From positions 62,001 to 126,000 of the forward strand of contig NZ_JBCITM010000008.1 in the NCBI RefSeq assembly GCF_039414295.1: DNA of 64,000 nt. Direction: 5' to 3'. Of this stretch, positions 33,152-41,494 are shown piece after piece. Each line of letters opens with the position of its first letter. The stretch's first letter is position 1. The position numbers were made by a program, and so were the translations under genes. The notes under the pieces were generated by a model. The model did no database searches. It had not been told where the DNA came from and saw nothing but the letters and a program-made list of their open reading frames with translations. Origin of the DNA: Anoxynatronum sibiricum. GTDB taxonomy: Bacteria; Bacillota; Clostridia; Peptostreptococcales; Tindalliaceae.

Positions 33152-34636
33152 TTAGAGAAGCTTTTTGCCCGCCAGGTCGATGAATTCCTGGTTGCTCCTG
33201 GATTCTGACAGCATTTGAGTGATCGTCTCGGTCACTTCCTGGGTAGAGCTGTTCCCCAGGGCACGTCGGATACGCCAGATGGTTTCCAGTTCTGCCTGGG
33301 ATAGCAGTAGTTCTTCCCGCCGGGTGCCGGAACGATTGATATCCACCGCCGGGAAAATCCGTTTCTCCGACAGTTTTCGATCCAGGTGCAGTTCCATGTT
33401 TCCTGTTCCCTTGAACTCCTCGTAAATCACGTCATCCATACGGCTGCCGGTGTCAACCAAAGCGGTGGCCATGATGGTCAGGCTGCCGGCTTCTTCCAGT
33501 TTACGGGCGGCCCCGAAAAACTTTTTGGGAGGGTGCAGGGCCGCTGGGTCAAGGCCGCCGGAAAGGGTGCGTCCCGAAGCGGGAACCACCAGGTTATAGG
33601 CCCGGGCCAGCCGGGTGAGGCTGTCCAGCAGCACCAGTACGTCTTTTCCGTGTTCCACCAGCCGCTGTGCCCGATTCAGTACCATTTCTGCCACTTTGAT
33701 ATGATGACTGGGCATTTCATCAAAGGTGGAATACACCACTTCTCCCTGAATGGAGCGCTGCATATCAGTCACTTCCTCAGGTCTCTCGTCAATGAGAAGT
33801 ACGATGATTTCCACCTCAGGATGATTATGTGTCACGCTGTTGGCAATTTTTTGCAGCAAAATGGTTTTTCCGGCTTTTGGCGGCGAGACAATGAGTCCCC
33901 GCTGGCCTTTGCCGATGGGTGCCACAAGATCAATGAGTCGGGTGGAAAGTTCATGGTTTTTCAGTTCAAGGCTTAACCGCTGATTGGGGTAAATGGGGGT
34001 GAGGGTTTCAAAGGCGGGGCGTTTGCTGGCCAATTCCGGATCGAGATCGTTGATTTTGCGCACATATAGAAGGGCCTTGTATTTTTCGCCGGATTTGGGG
34101 GGCCGGGTTATGCCGGTGATCTTATCCCCCGTTTTCATGTTAAACCGGCGTATCTGGGAGGGAGACATGTAAATATCTGCATCCCCTGACAGGTAGTTAC
34201 TGCTTCGGAGAAACCCGTAGCCGTCCACCATGATTTCCAAAATTCCCTCTGCCTGATTGGCTTCTTCACCCAGCGGGATTTCATCATGCAGGTGCTGGGG
34301 AAGATCCGGTGCCGAGGGGAGCACCCGGGGGCGGGGCGGAACCGGGGGGGCGTTCTCATTGGCAGCTTCTCTCAATGGCTGCGCCCCCGACGATTCTCCC
34401 GGATTTTCCTGTATGGGCGCTTCAAATGAAGCAGGTTCAGGTGAAGCTGTTTCTGGTGCAGTGGATTCAGCCGCAGCTGAGTCAGATGCTTGAAAGACTG
34501 CTGCCGAACCCTCACCCTGAACAATCACATCAATCAGTTCTTGTTTGCGATATTTGACAATACCCTTAATGCCCAGGGCCTTGGCAATTTCCCTGAGGTC
34601 AGTCAGCTTTTTAGCCTCCAGTGTCTGACGATCCAA
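33152..34636 (-). CDS. rho: Transcription termination factor Rho
   Basis: This 494-residue hexameric RNA helicase has a Rho-N domain (MDRQTLEAKKLTDLREIAKALGIKGI), an Ala/Pro/Glu/Ser-rich low-complexity insert (about 50-115), an RNA-binding cold-shock-like domain with GYGFLRSSNYL, Walker A in SPPKAGKTILLQ, Walker B in VLVLLDSLTRLARAYN and the secondary RNA site region PKKFFGAARKLEEAGSLT. It starts with TTG (34634-34636) behind AGGAGGTG. The insert lengthens it beyond the usual 420-430. It follows glpX by 11 nt. Confidence 0.97.
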   Translation of the reverse strand: MDRQTLEAKKLTDLREIAKALGIKGIVKYRKQELIDVIVQGEGSAAVFQASDSAAAESTAPETASPEPASFEAPIQENPGESSGAQPLREAANENAPPVPPRPRVLPSAPDLPQHLHDEIPLGEEANQAEGILEIMVDGYGFLRSSNYLSGDADIYMSPSQIRRFNMKTGDKITGITRPPKSGEKYKALLYVRKINDLDPELASKRPAFETLTPIYPNQRLSLELKNHELSTRLIDLVAPIGKGQRGLIVSPPKAGKTILLQKIANSVTHNHPEVEIIVLLIDERPEEVTDMQRSIQGEVVYSTFDEMPSHHIKVAEMVLNRAQRLVEHGKDVLVLLDSLTRLARAYNLVVPASGRTLSGGLDPAALHPPKKFFGAARKLEEAGSLTIMATALVDTGSRMDDVIYEEFKGTGNMELHLDRKLSEKRIFPAVDINRSGTRREELLLSQAELETIWRIRRALGNSSTQEVTETITQMLSESRSNQEFIDLAGKKLL

Positions 34637-34647
34637 GCCTGCACCTC

Positions 34648-35616
34648 CTAAAATGCGTATAATGGTTTCTTGTTGAAATTGTGAACAGCCTCCACATAGC
34701 GGATGGTACCCGTTTCTGACCGCATTACCACTGAGTGGGTACGGGCAATGCCATTGGCAGAAAAAGTAACGCCCCGAAGCAATGCGCCGTCGGAAATTCC
34801 CGTGGCGGCATAGGAAGCTTCCTTCCCCTTCACCAGGTCATCCAACGTGAGGGTTTTGCTGCAGTCAATGCCCATAAGGGCGCAGCGGGATTCTTCTTCA
34901 TCTCCATAAGGGATGAGGCGCCCCTGGAAGTTGCCTCCCATGCATTTAATGCCCACTGCAGCGATGACACCCTCCGGGGCGCCGCCAATACCCAGCAGCA
35001 TGTCGACACCCGTCTCTTCGAAGCAGGTGGCCAGGGCGGCATCCACATCGCCATTTTGAAAAAGCTTGATCCTTACTCCCACCCGGCGGCATTCGTCAAT
35101 AATGCCTGCATGACGTTCCCGATTGAGAATGGCGACAGTGATATCACTGATGCTTTTTCCAAGTGCTCCTGCGGCAGCCCGCAGGTTATCAGCCACCGAT
35201 GCATCCAGATTCACATACGGGGCGGCCTTGGGGCCGACAGCCAGTTTATCCATGTACATATCCGGTGCATTCAACAGGCACCCCCGGGGTGCCATGGCCA
35301 CTACGGCAATGGCATTGGGCATACCGTCGGCCACCGAAATGGTACCCTCCACCGGGTCAACAGCAATGTCCACCTTGGGGGCACCCGGGCCGCCACGCCC
35401 CACCTGTTCCCCTATATAGAGCATGGGAGCTTCATCCATTTCCCCTTCGCCAATCACCACCGTGCCGTCGATGTCGAGGGTGTCAAACATACGGCGCATG
35501 CCATCCACACCAGCCTGATCAGCGGCGTTTTTATCTCCCAGACCCATGTAGCGGGCCGCCCGAAGGGCTGCCGTTTCCGTTACTCGCACCAGATCCAGTG
35601 CCAGGTTTCGATCCAT
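34648..35616 (-). CDS. glpX: Fructose-1,6-bisphosphatase, class II
   Basis: This 322-residue metal-dependent gluconeogenic phosphatase shows the signature order VVIGEGEMDEAPMLYIGE, DIAVDPVEGT (metal-binding Asp/Glu), LLGIGGAPEGVIAA and GVTFSANGIARTHSVVMRS. The length is typical. An AAAGGACGG site precedes the ATG. It lies between tal and rho, the known Firmicutes order, and probably shares their transcript. Confidence 0.97.
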   Translation of the reverse strand: MDRNLALDLVRVTETAALRAARYMGLGDKNAADQAGVDGMRRMFDTLDIDGTVVIGEGEMDEAPMLYIGEQVGRGGPGAPKVDIAVDPVEGTISVADGMPNAIAVVAMAPRGCLLNAPDMYMDKLAVGPKAAPYVNLDASVADNLRAAAGALGKSISDITVAILNRERHAGIIDECRRVGVRIKLFQNGDVDAALATCFEETGVDMLLGIGGAPEGVIAAVGIKCMGGNFQGRLIPYGDEEESRCALMGIDCSKTLTLDDLVKGKEASYAATGISDGALLRGVTFSANGIARTHSVVMRSETGTIRYVEAVHNFNKKPLYAF

Positions 35617-35675
35617 TGCTGCACCGTCCTTTCCTCACTCAGTGATTGCTCAGGGATGATGATTCTTTGAAGCAG

Positions 35676-36320
35676 CTATTTCACCGCAGATTCCCAGTCT
35701 TTTAAAAACCGTTCAATGCCTGCATCTGTCAGGGGATGCTTCACCATCTGCTGAAAAACACTGTAGGGGATGGTGGCAATGTGAGCACCCGCGGCAGCAG
35801 CTTCGGTGACATGCGTCACCCGGCGAATGCTGGCGGCAATAATCTCTGTTTCAATGAGATGGGCATCAAAGATGGTGACTATTTCCCTGATCAGGTCCAT
35901 CCCGTCGTGGCCAATGTCGTCCAGTCGTCCCAGAAAGGGGCTCACGTAAGCAGCGCCGGCCTTGGCGGCCAGCAGTGCCTGGGCTGCCGAGAACACCAGG
36001 GTAACATTGGTTTTAACACCCTTCTCACGAAACAGGCTGGTGGCCTTAAGCCCTTCCGCTGTCATGGGTACCTTGATCACAATGTTGGGATGAATAGCCG
36101 TCAGTGGGACAGCCTCTGCCACCATTTCTTCAGCCGTCAGGCTGACCACTTCTGCACTGATGGGGCCGTCCACCAGACCGGCTATTTCCTTCACCGTGGC
36201 TTTAAAGTCACGCTTTTCCTTTGCAATGAGCGAAGGATTGGTGGTGACCCCTGCCAATACTCCCCATCTGTTGATTTCCCGAATTTCATCCAGATTGGCC
36301 GTATCAATAAAAAGTTTCAT
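35676..36320 (-). CDS. tal: Transaldolase, small fructose-6-phosphate-aldolase type
   Basis: This 214-residue TIM-barrel enzyme begins MKLFIDTANLDEIREINRWG. GVTTNPSLIAKE holds the conserved Asn of the family, NIVIKVPMTAEGLKA carries the Schiff-base Lys, and AGAAYVSPFLGRLDD follows. The length and motifs fit the TalC/Fsa/YwjH group; whether it works as transaldolase or aldolase cannot be separated by eye. The start ATG (36318-36320) has an AAGGAGACA site. It lies 59 nt before glpX. Confidence 0.95.
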   Translation of the reverse strand: MKLFIDTANLDEIREINRWGVLAGVTTNPSLIAKEKRDFKATVKEIAGLVDGPISAEVVSLTAEEMVAEAVPLTAIHPNIVIKVPMTAEGLKATSLFREKGVKTNVTLVFSAAQALLAAKAGAAYVSPFLGRLDDIGHDGMDLIREIVTIFDAHLIETEIIAASIRRVTHVTEAAAAGAHIATIPYSVFQQMVKHPLTDAGIERFLKDWESAVK

Positions 36321-36374
36321 GAGATGTCTCCTTCCAAATCTCAAGCAATTACGGAATCCCAAACAAAGTGCCTT

Positions 36375-37190
36375 TTATTTTTTAATACCCAAAAGATGAC
36401 GGGCTTCATCAGGAGTGGCCACTTCCCGGCCAAGTTCCTTCGCCAGTCGTACCATTCGCGCCACCAGCTGGGCATTAGAACTTGCCAGAACACCCTTGGA
36501 ATAAAAAACGTTGTCTTCGAACCCAACCCGCACATGCCCCCCCATGAGTATGGCCATGGTGCCAAGGCTCAGTTCATGACGGCCAATGCCTGCCACCGTC
36601 CAGGTGGATCCGGCAGGAATGGCATTTTTCATCAGCAGCAGGTCTTCCGGCGTGGCAGGGCAGGCTCCCGGTACACCCAGCACAAAATCAAAGTGGAGCG
36701 GTGCCTCCACCAGGCCTTTTTTTGCCAGCTTCAGGGCGTTTTCAATCATGCCCCGCTCAAAAATTTCCAGTTCCGGTTTCACACCCAGCTCCTTCATGCG
36801 GGCAGCGAACTTTTCCATGTAGCTTTCTGTATTCATGAAGACGTCTCCCCCAAAATTGCAGGTGCCACAGCTGAGGGTGGACATTTCCGGTTTCAGTTCC
36901 ACCGGCTGCAGCCGTTCTTCAGGACTGTGCCACACAGCACCACCTGTGGAAGGCTGAAAAATCACATTGCAGCAGGCTTCAATTTTTTCTTTGATTTCCC
37001 GATAAACGGCAATATCCTGGGTAGGTTCACCGGCGGCATCACGGGCATGGACATGAACAATGGATGCGCCAGCATCACAGCATTCCTTTGCCGCGGCAGC
37101 AATCTCATCCGGCGTCACCGGTAAGGTGGGCTGTTGTTCCCGGGTCACTTCGGCCCCGGTCAAAGCGGCTGTGATGATTAATTTTTGCAT
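36375..37190 (-). CDS. kce: BKACE-family beta-keto acid cleavage enzyme (Kce-like)
   Basis: This 271-residue TIM barrel begins KLIITAALTGAEVTREQQP. GASIVHVHARDAAGEPTQD holds the two zinc His residues (HVHAR), and IFQPSTGG, FNFGGDVFMN-like GTCNFGGDVF and VGFEDNVFYSKG match the 3-keto-5-aminohexanoate cleavage protein family. In lysine-fermenting Clostridia, Kce condenses keto-aminohexanoate with acetyl-CoA. Here no other lysine-fermentation gene is adjacent, so another beta-keto acid substrate is possible. It has its own extended -10 promoter and sits where fba is found in related loci. Confidence 0.9.
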   Translation of the reverse strand: MQKLIITAALTGAEVTREQQPTLPVTPDEIAAAAKECCDAGASIVHVHARDAAGEPTQDIAVYREIKEKIEACCNVIFQPSTGGAVWHSPEERLQPVELKPEMSTLSCGTCNFGGDVFMNTESYMEKFAARMKELGVKPELEIFERGMIENALKLAKKGLVEAPLHFDFVLGVPGACPATPEDLLLMKNAIPAGSTWTVAGIGRHELSLGTMAILMGGHVRVGFEDNVFYSKGVLASSNAQLVARMVRLAKELGREVATPDEARHLLGIKK

Positions 37191-37291
37191 GAAATCGCTC
37201 CTCTCAAAGTAGGTTCAGCATTCGTCTGTCTTTTCGATCTGCAGCCACCACTAAGGGGGGCCTTTTCCATTCATTCTCGTATATCGTAACC

Positions 37292-37297
37292 ATTATA
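37292..37297 (-). promoter_or_regulatory. Extended -10 promoter of kce (and possibly tal-glpX-rho)
   Basis: Minus strand TGATATAAT with TATAAT at 37292-37297. A weak TTTCAA lies 17 nt upstream. Transcription would begin near 37285, giving a leader of about 95 nt. No terminator is visible between kce and rho, so the unit may extend to rho. Confidence 0.65.
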
Positions 37298-37435
37298 TCA
37301 GTCTTGCATTGTTTTTGAAAGCACAGCCCTTCTAAAACCCTGATCTTTCATCAGCAACATGTTAACCACCACCCGACAGTTGACCGTCTGCACAGCATCT
37401 GTTTTCACAGAAGGGCGGCATTCCATTGAATCCCT

Positions 37436-37464
37436 AAAAAAAGCCCCTCCCGAAGGAGAGGCTT
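37436..37464. terminator. Terminator hairpin, copy 1 of a duplicated element
   Basis: The stem pairs AAGCCCCTCC (37441-37450) with GGAGAGGCTT (37455-37464) through a CGAA loop and one mismatch, followed on the minus strand by seven T (plus A37436-37442). A 26-nt core is identical to the copy 120 nt away at 37559-37584. Confidence 0.8.
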
Positions 37465-37558
37465 GGAGGCTGAAGACAAAGGGCTTTGGCCAGGCCAGCT
37501 GATTCCAAGGCTTCCCTTTACCAGATCCCTTGTCTTCATCTTATTTTGTCTGCAACCT
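37465..37558 (-). other. Structured segment between two identical terminators, possible small RNA
   Basis: GAAGACAAAGGG (37472-37483) and CCCTTGTCTTC (37527-37537) form a long closing stem, with an inner GCCTTGG/CCAAAGC pairing on the minus strand. The element is bounded on both sides by the same terminator hairpin. It has no reading frame and could be a small RNA or a decayed insertion. Confidence 0.4.
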
Positions 37559-37586
37559 AAAAGCCCCTCCCGAAGGAGAGGCTTTT
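37559..37586. terminator. Bidirectional terminator of the NSS transporter gene, copy 2
   Basis: The same stem as copy 1 (37561-37570 with 37575-37584) lies about 30 nt after the NSS stop, with TTTT on the minus side and TTTTTT on the plus side, so it can act in both directions. Confidence 0.85.
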
Positions 37587-37614
37587 TTCTGTGTTGAAAT
37601 GTAAAGCCTGGAAT

Positions 37615-39021
37615 CTAGAGCTTGTGGGAGAAGATTCCCAGTACCAGGATCACTGCCAGACCAAAGAGCATCAAACCAGTCTGAGCGATGTCCATGATTC
37701 CCAGAACTGCCACGACTGCAACAGCAACCGGAATCACGTATTTTACCACATTGTACCAGATGTTGAAAAGGCCAAAGGTAAGCGTGCCGCCGTTGGTCAA
37801 TTCGTCCTCCAGGTCTTCTTTCTTCACGACCCAGCCAACAAAGATGGCCAGCAGCATACCGCCAATGGCGAGGAAGATTTTGTCGGTGAGGATATCGAAG
37901 AAGTCAAAGACACCAACACCCAGAATGGTGAATCCACTCATGATGCCCAGCGACAGGGATGAAAGAATCCCGGTGATGACCATGATGAAGCCGGTGGAAT
38001 AAACCGCTTTTTTACGTTCCATTTGCTTCTGGTCGATAAGGTAGGCTGCCACTACTTCCATCAGGGAAACCGATGAAGTCAGTGCTGCCACTGTCAGAGC
38101 CACAAAGAAGATGGCTGCAAACAGCGTACCAATACCGCCCATCTGAGCGAAGATGCTGGGAACCACTACGAATACCAGGCCAGGACCGGCTGCCGGCTCC
38201 ATGCCGAAGGCAAAGAGGGCCGGGAAGATGGCAATCCCTGCCAGCAGGGCCACTCCGGTATCAAGGGCTGTAACGATGAGTGCGTTATTGGGAAGTTTTT
38301 CTTCTTTACTCAGGTAAGAACCATAGGTGATCATGCAACCCATACCCAAGCTAAGAGAGAAGAATGCCTGTCCCAGCGCTGCCAGGAAGGTTTGCCCCGT
38401 CACTTCGGAAAAATCAGGCTGGAATAAGAACGCAAGCCCTGCACCGGCTCCTGGTAAGGTAACGCTTCGAACAGCAATGAGGATGAGCAGCACGAACAGG
38501 GTGGGCATCAGCACTTTACCGGCTTTTTCAATGCCGCCGGCAATTCCCTTGGCCACAATCACCACGTTCATCAGCAGGAAAACACCCATCCACGCAAGCG
38601 GTTCAATGGGGTTGGTGATGAAACCGCCAAACACATCTCCAATGGCACCGGCATTTGACAGGAGACCTGTCAGGGACTTAAATACATAGGCCAGGGCCCA
38701 ACCGCCAACAACCGGGTAGAATCCCATGATGAAGAAGGCGGAGACGACACCCAGAACGCCTGCAAAAGTCCAACGTTTGCTGTAGTGCTTGTAAGCACCC
38801 ACTGCAGCCAGGCTGGTGCGGCGACCAACGGCAAATTCTGCGATCATGACACTGAGACCGATGATAAAAACAAACACCAGATAAATCAGAATAAATGCAC
38901 TACCTCCATTGGCTCCGGCCATGTAGGGAAAACGCCAGATATTACCAAGACCCACCGCCGAGCCGGCAGCAGCCATGATAAACCCCATCCGGGATCCCCA
39001 GTTTTCTCTTGATTGATTCAT
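37615..39021 (-). CDS. Sodium-dependent transporter, NSS/SNF family
   Basis: This 468-residue LeuT-fold symporter imports an amino acid or amine with sodium. GFIMAAAGSAVGLGNIWRFPYM in TM1 carries the unwound sodium/substrate-binding segment. About 11-12 hydrophobic helices follow, including the TM6 region FSLSLGMGCMITYGSYL and TM8 region VALTVAALTSSVSLMEV. The length is typical for bacterial members. The start has an AAAGGAGGGAG site. The gene is monocistronic, with a strong promoter overlapped by an inverted repeat and a terminator pair downstream. The substrate is not evident. Confidence 0.93.
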   Translation of the reverse strand: MNQSRENWGSRMGFIMAAAGSAVGLGNIWRFPYMAGANGGSAFILIYLVFVFIIGLSVMIAEFAVGRRTSLAAVGAYKHYSKRWTFAGVLGVVSAFFIMGFYPVVGGWALAYVFKSLTGLLSNAGAIGDVFGGFITNPIEPLAWMGVFLLMNVVIVAKGIAGGIEKAGKVLMPTLFVLLILIAVRSVTLPGAGAGLAFLFQPDFSEVTGQTFLAALGQAFFSLSLGMGCMITYGSYLSKEEKLPNNALIVTALDTGVALLAGIAIFPALFAFGMEPAAGPGLVFVVVPSIFAQMGGIGTLFAAIFFVALTVAALTSSVSLMEVVAAYLIDQKQMERKKAVYSTGFIMVITGILSSLSLGIMSGFTILGVGVFDFFDILTDKIFLAIGGMLLAIFVGWVVKKEDLEDELTNGGTLTFGLFNIWYNVVKYVIPVAVAVVAVLGIMDIAQTGLMLFGLAVILVLGIFSHKL

Positions 39022-39209
39022 AAGCTCCCTCCTTTGATTTTGTCATCATCAAGATCACTGAATTTTCTTGACACTTTAGTGTCAATGCTTTTTTTACCCC
39101 ACCCCCCTTGGCTTTAATCACCTGATCAGCTTTCATCGCCGTTTTTTTCTGTTGACGCGCAGAAACCCCATGACGGGGCTTTTGTGCGAAAACCGTGACA
39201 TTTTTTAAG
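39022..39209 (-). promoter_or_regulatory. Long 5' leader of the NSS transporter mRNA
   Basis: This untranslated region of about 185 nt contains a CCCC/GGGG hairpin near 39165-39180 and the perfect-arm palindrome TTGACACTTTAGTGTCAA (39068-39085). I cannot match it to a known riboswitch. A short frame on this strand (39238 into the NSS gene) has no ribosome binding site and is not called. Confidence 0.35.
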
Positions 39210-39257
39210 ATTATATCATATTCAGGGGGGTGTGACAATCACTATTCGCAATTGTCA
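39210..39257 (-). promoter_or_regulatory. Promoter and operator-like repeat of the NSS gene
   Basis: On the minus strand TTGTCA (39233-39238), a 17-nt spacer and TATAAT (39210-39215) with TGA extended -10. The -35 box is one arm of the inverted repeat TGACAAT-N11-ATTGTCA (39233-39257), a likely regulator-binding site. Confidence 0.75.
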
Positions 39258-39284
39258 AAAATTTAACCATTTCACGAAACAATT

Positions 39285-39938
39285 TCACTTTTTGTGGCGG
39301 CTTTCCAATTCTTTAAGAACTTCCGCCACTTCCACCTGTCGTTCGTTCATTAGCACCAGCACATGATACACCAGGTCACTGAGTTCGTAAATCAGTTCTT
39401 CCTTGGCAGGATTTTTGGCGGCAATGATGATTTCCGCCGCTTCTTCTCCCACTTTTTTCAAAATTTTGTCAATTCCTTTATCGAAAAGATAGTTGGTGTA
39501 AGAACCCTCTTTGGGAACCCGCCGCCGCTCTTCCAGCGTCGTCACAATCTGCCGGATAATGGGAGCCATTTCAGGGGATACTGCCGCCTCCTGGTCTTCT
39601 GCAGGCAGCCCAGCTCCCTCAAGCGACCGGTAGAAGCAGCTCTTTTCGCCGGTATGGCAGGCTGCCCCCGTTTGTACCACTGTGAGCAGCAGGGTATCTT
39701 CATCACAATCCACCTGCACCCGTTTCACCTGCTGGACGTGACCCGATGTTTCCCCCTTGTGCCACAGCTGCTGTCGGCTGCGGCTGTAAAACCAGGTTTC
39801 GCCCGTTTCCAGGGTTTTTTCCAATGATTCCCGGTTCATATAAGCCATCATCAGCACTTCACCAGTGCCGGCTTCCTGTACAATGGCGGGAATCAATCCC
39901 TGGTCGTTGTAGGTCAGTGTTTCCAAATCCTTTTTCAC
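39285..39938 (-). CDS. hisIE: Bifunctional phosphoribosyl-AMP cyclohydrolase / phosphoribosyl-ATP pyrophosphatase
   Basis: This 217-residue fusion catalyses steps 2 and 3 of histidine synthesis. The HisI half has NDQGLIPAIVQEAGTGEVLMMAYM, TWFYSRSRQQLWHKGETSGH and VQVDCDEDTLL with metal-binding residues. The HisE half (about residue 125 onward) has LYDL-type helices with KKVGEEAAEIIIAAK and ELIYELSDLVYHVLVLM. I chose GTG at 39936-39938, which has AGGAGG seven nt upstream; ATG starts further up would add up to 16 residues. It is the last gene of the his operon; only a weak hairpin with TTTTT follows. Confidence 0.95.
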   Translation of the reverse strand: MKKDLETLTYNDQGLIPAIVQEAGTGEVLMMAYMNRESLEKTLETGETWFYSRSRQQLWHKGETSGHVQQVKRVQVDCDEDTLLLTVVQTGAACHTGEKSCFYRSLEGAGLPAEDQEAAVSPEMAPIIRQIVTTLEERRRVPKEGSYTNYLFDKGIDKILKKVGEEAAEIIIAAKNPAKEELIYELSDLVYHVLVLMNERQVEVAEVLKELESRHKK

Positions 39939-40022
39939 GGGACTGCCTCCTCTTGTTCGATTCATCTTCTTCGTCTCCTCCTGCACCTTGCCGGCACACC
40001 GAGTTGAAGTCTTGGGGACTGA

Positions 40023-40781
40023 TTACATTCTGACAGAAATCTTCCGCTGTTTCAGAAAACGCTTCAGTTCAGGAATTTCAATTTCTTTAAAGTGAAACAG
40101 CGAAGCCGCCAGGGCCGCATCAGCCTTGCCCTCGGTAAAAGCTTCGGCAAAGTCTTTCATATTGCCGGCACCGCCGGAGGCGATCACGGGAATGTTCACA
40201 GCTTCACTGATGAGCCGGGTAATTTCCAGATCGTAGCCTGCCTTGGTCCCATCCCGATCCATGCTGGTGAGAAGAATTTCCCCTGCGCCCCGCTGTTCCC
40301 CCTCCAGGGCCCAGGCCACTGCTTCTTTCCCCGTATCCACCCGGCCACCGTTAATATACACATGATAACCGCCCCCAGGCTGACGTTTCACATCCATGGC
40401 CAGCACCACCGCCTGACTTCCAAAGCGCCAGGCGCAGTCGGTGATGAGCTGAGGCTCTTTCACCGCTGCCGAATTGATGGAGACCTTGTCGGCTCCCGCC
40501 TTCAGCACCTGGCGAAAATCTTCCACCGAACGAATGCCGCCCCCCACCGTGAGGGGTATGAACACTTCGTCGGCCGTGCGGCTCACCACGTTCAGCATAA
40601 TGTCCCGTTCTTCGTTGGAAGCAGTAATGTCAAGAAACACCAGTTCATCCGCTCCCTGAAGGTTGTAGGCCCGGGCCACCGCCACCGGGTCACCGGCATC
40701 CACCAGGTTCACAAAATTAACACCTTTCACCACCCGGCCTTTGTTCACATCCAGGCAGGGAATAATTCTTTTTGTAATCAT
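40023..40781 (-). CDS. hisF: Imidazole glycerol phosphate synthase, cyclase subunit
   Basis: This 252-residue (beta-alpha)8 barrel, with HisH, makes IGP and AICAR. Catalytic Asp residues appear in IIPCLDVNKGRVVKGVNF and LLTSMDRDGTKAGYD. The phosphate-binding loops VGGGIRSVEDF and VIASGGAGNMKDF are present. Its start overlaps the hisA stop by 4 nt. The length matches the usual 250-258. Confidence 0.98.
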   Translation of the reverse strand: MITKRIIPCLDVNKGRVVKGVNFVNLVDAGDPVAVARAYNLQGADELVFLDITASNEERDIMLNVVSRTADEVFIPLTVGGGIRSVEDFRQVLKAGADKVSINSAAVKEPQLITDCAWRFGSQAVVLAMDVKRQPGGGYHVYINGGRVDTGKEAVAWALEGEQRGAGEILLTSMDRDGTKAGYDLEITRLISEAVNIPVIASGGAGNMKDFAEAFTEGKADAALAASLFHFKEIEIPELKRFLKQRKISVRM

Positions 40782-41494
40782 GCTTTCATCGCCTCCTCCA
40801 TTTGCTGCAGGGTAACCGCCCCTTCATACAGCGCTTTCCCCACAATGGCACCTTCCACACCCAGCGCCTTCAGGTTCAGCAGGTCCTGTAGACAGGAAAC
40901 GCCGCCGGAGGCAATAATCTCCAGGGAAACGGCTTTTCGAAGCTTTTCAATGGCCTGCAGGTTGGGGCCTTTCATCATGCCGTCCCGGGCAATATCGGTG
41001 TAGACCAAGGTTTTGAGTCCCACGGTCTCCAGCTCCCGGGCAAAATCCATGGCTTCCCGGGTACCCACCCGGGTCCAGCCGTCAACGGCCACCAGCCCAT
41101 TTTTAGCATCCACCGACACCACCATGCCGTCACCGTAGCGCTCCAGTGCCTGTTGAAGCATGTGGGGGTCTTCCAGGGCTTTGGTGCCCAGAATGCACCG
41201 CCACACGCCAATGTCAAAAAGCTGTTCCAGCCGTTCCAGACTGCGAATGCCGCCTCCCGTCTGCACGGGTATTTTCACCGTTTCAATAATCTTGCGAATG
41301 GCGGCCAAATTCCGGGATTCCCCTTCAAAGGCCCCGTCCAGGTCAATGACATGCAGCCGCTGGGCACCGGCCTCTTCAAAACGCCGGGCCACTTCCCAAG
41401 GCTCCTGAAAATAGATGGTTTCGGCAGATTTTTCCCCCTGAGTGAGGCGCACGCATTTTCCGTCTTTGATGTCAATGGCAGGATAAATCAGCAT
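40778..41494 (-). CDS. hisA: ProFAR isomerase
   Basis: This 238-residue barrel isomerase begins MLIYPAIDIKDGKCVRLTQG (catalytic Asp). VQTGGGIRSLERLEQ, VYTDIARDGMMKGPN (second catalytic Asp) and IIASGGVSCLQDLLNL complete the pattern. It overlaps hisH by 7 nt and hisF by 4 nt, consistent with coupled translation. Confidence 0.98.
   Translation of the reverse strand: MLIYPAIDIKDGKCVRLTQGEKSAETIYFQEPWEVARRFEEAGAQRLHVIDLDGAFEGESRNLAAIRKIIETVKIPVQTGGGIRSLERLEQLFDIGVWRCILGTKALEDPHMLQQALERYGDGMVVSVDAKNGLVAVDGWTRVGTREAMDFARELETVGLKTLVYTDIARDGMMKGPNLQAIEKLRKAVSLEIIASGGVSCLQDLLNLKALGVEGAIVGKALYEGAVTLQQMEEAMKA

Noticed and set aside
38942..39238. Minus-strand frame overlapping the NSS gene start, as a leader protein
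   Set aside because: It has no ribosome binding site and is in a different frame from the NSS gene; most of it lies in the leader region and has a Lys/Gly-rich composition without any family match.
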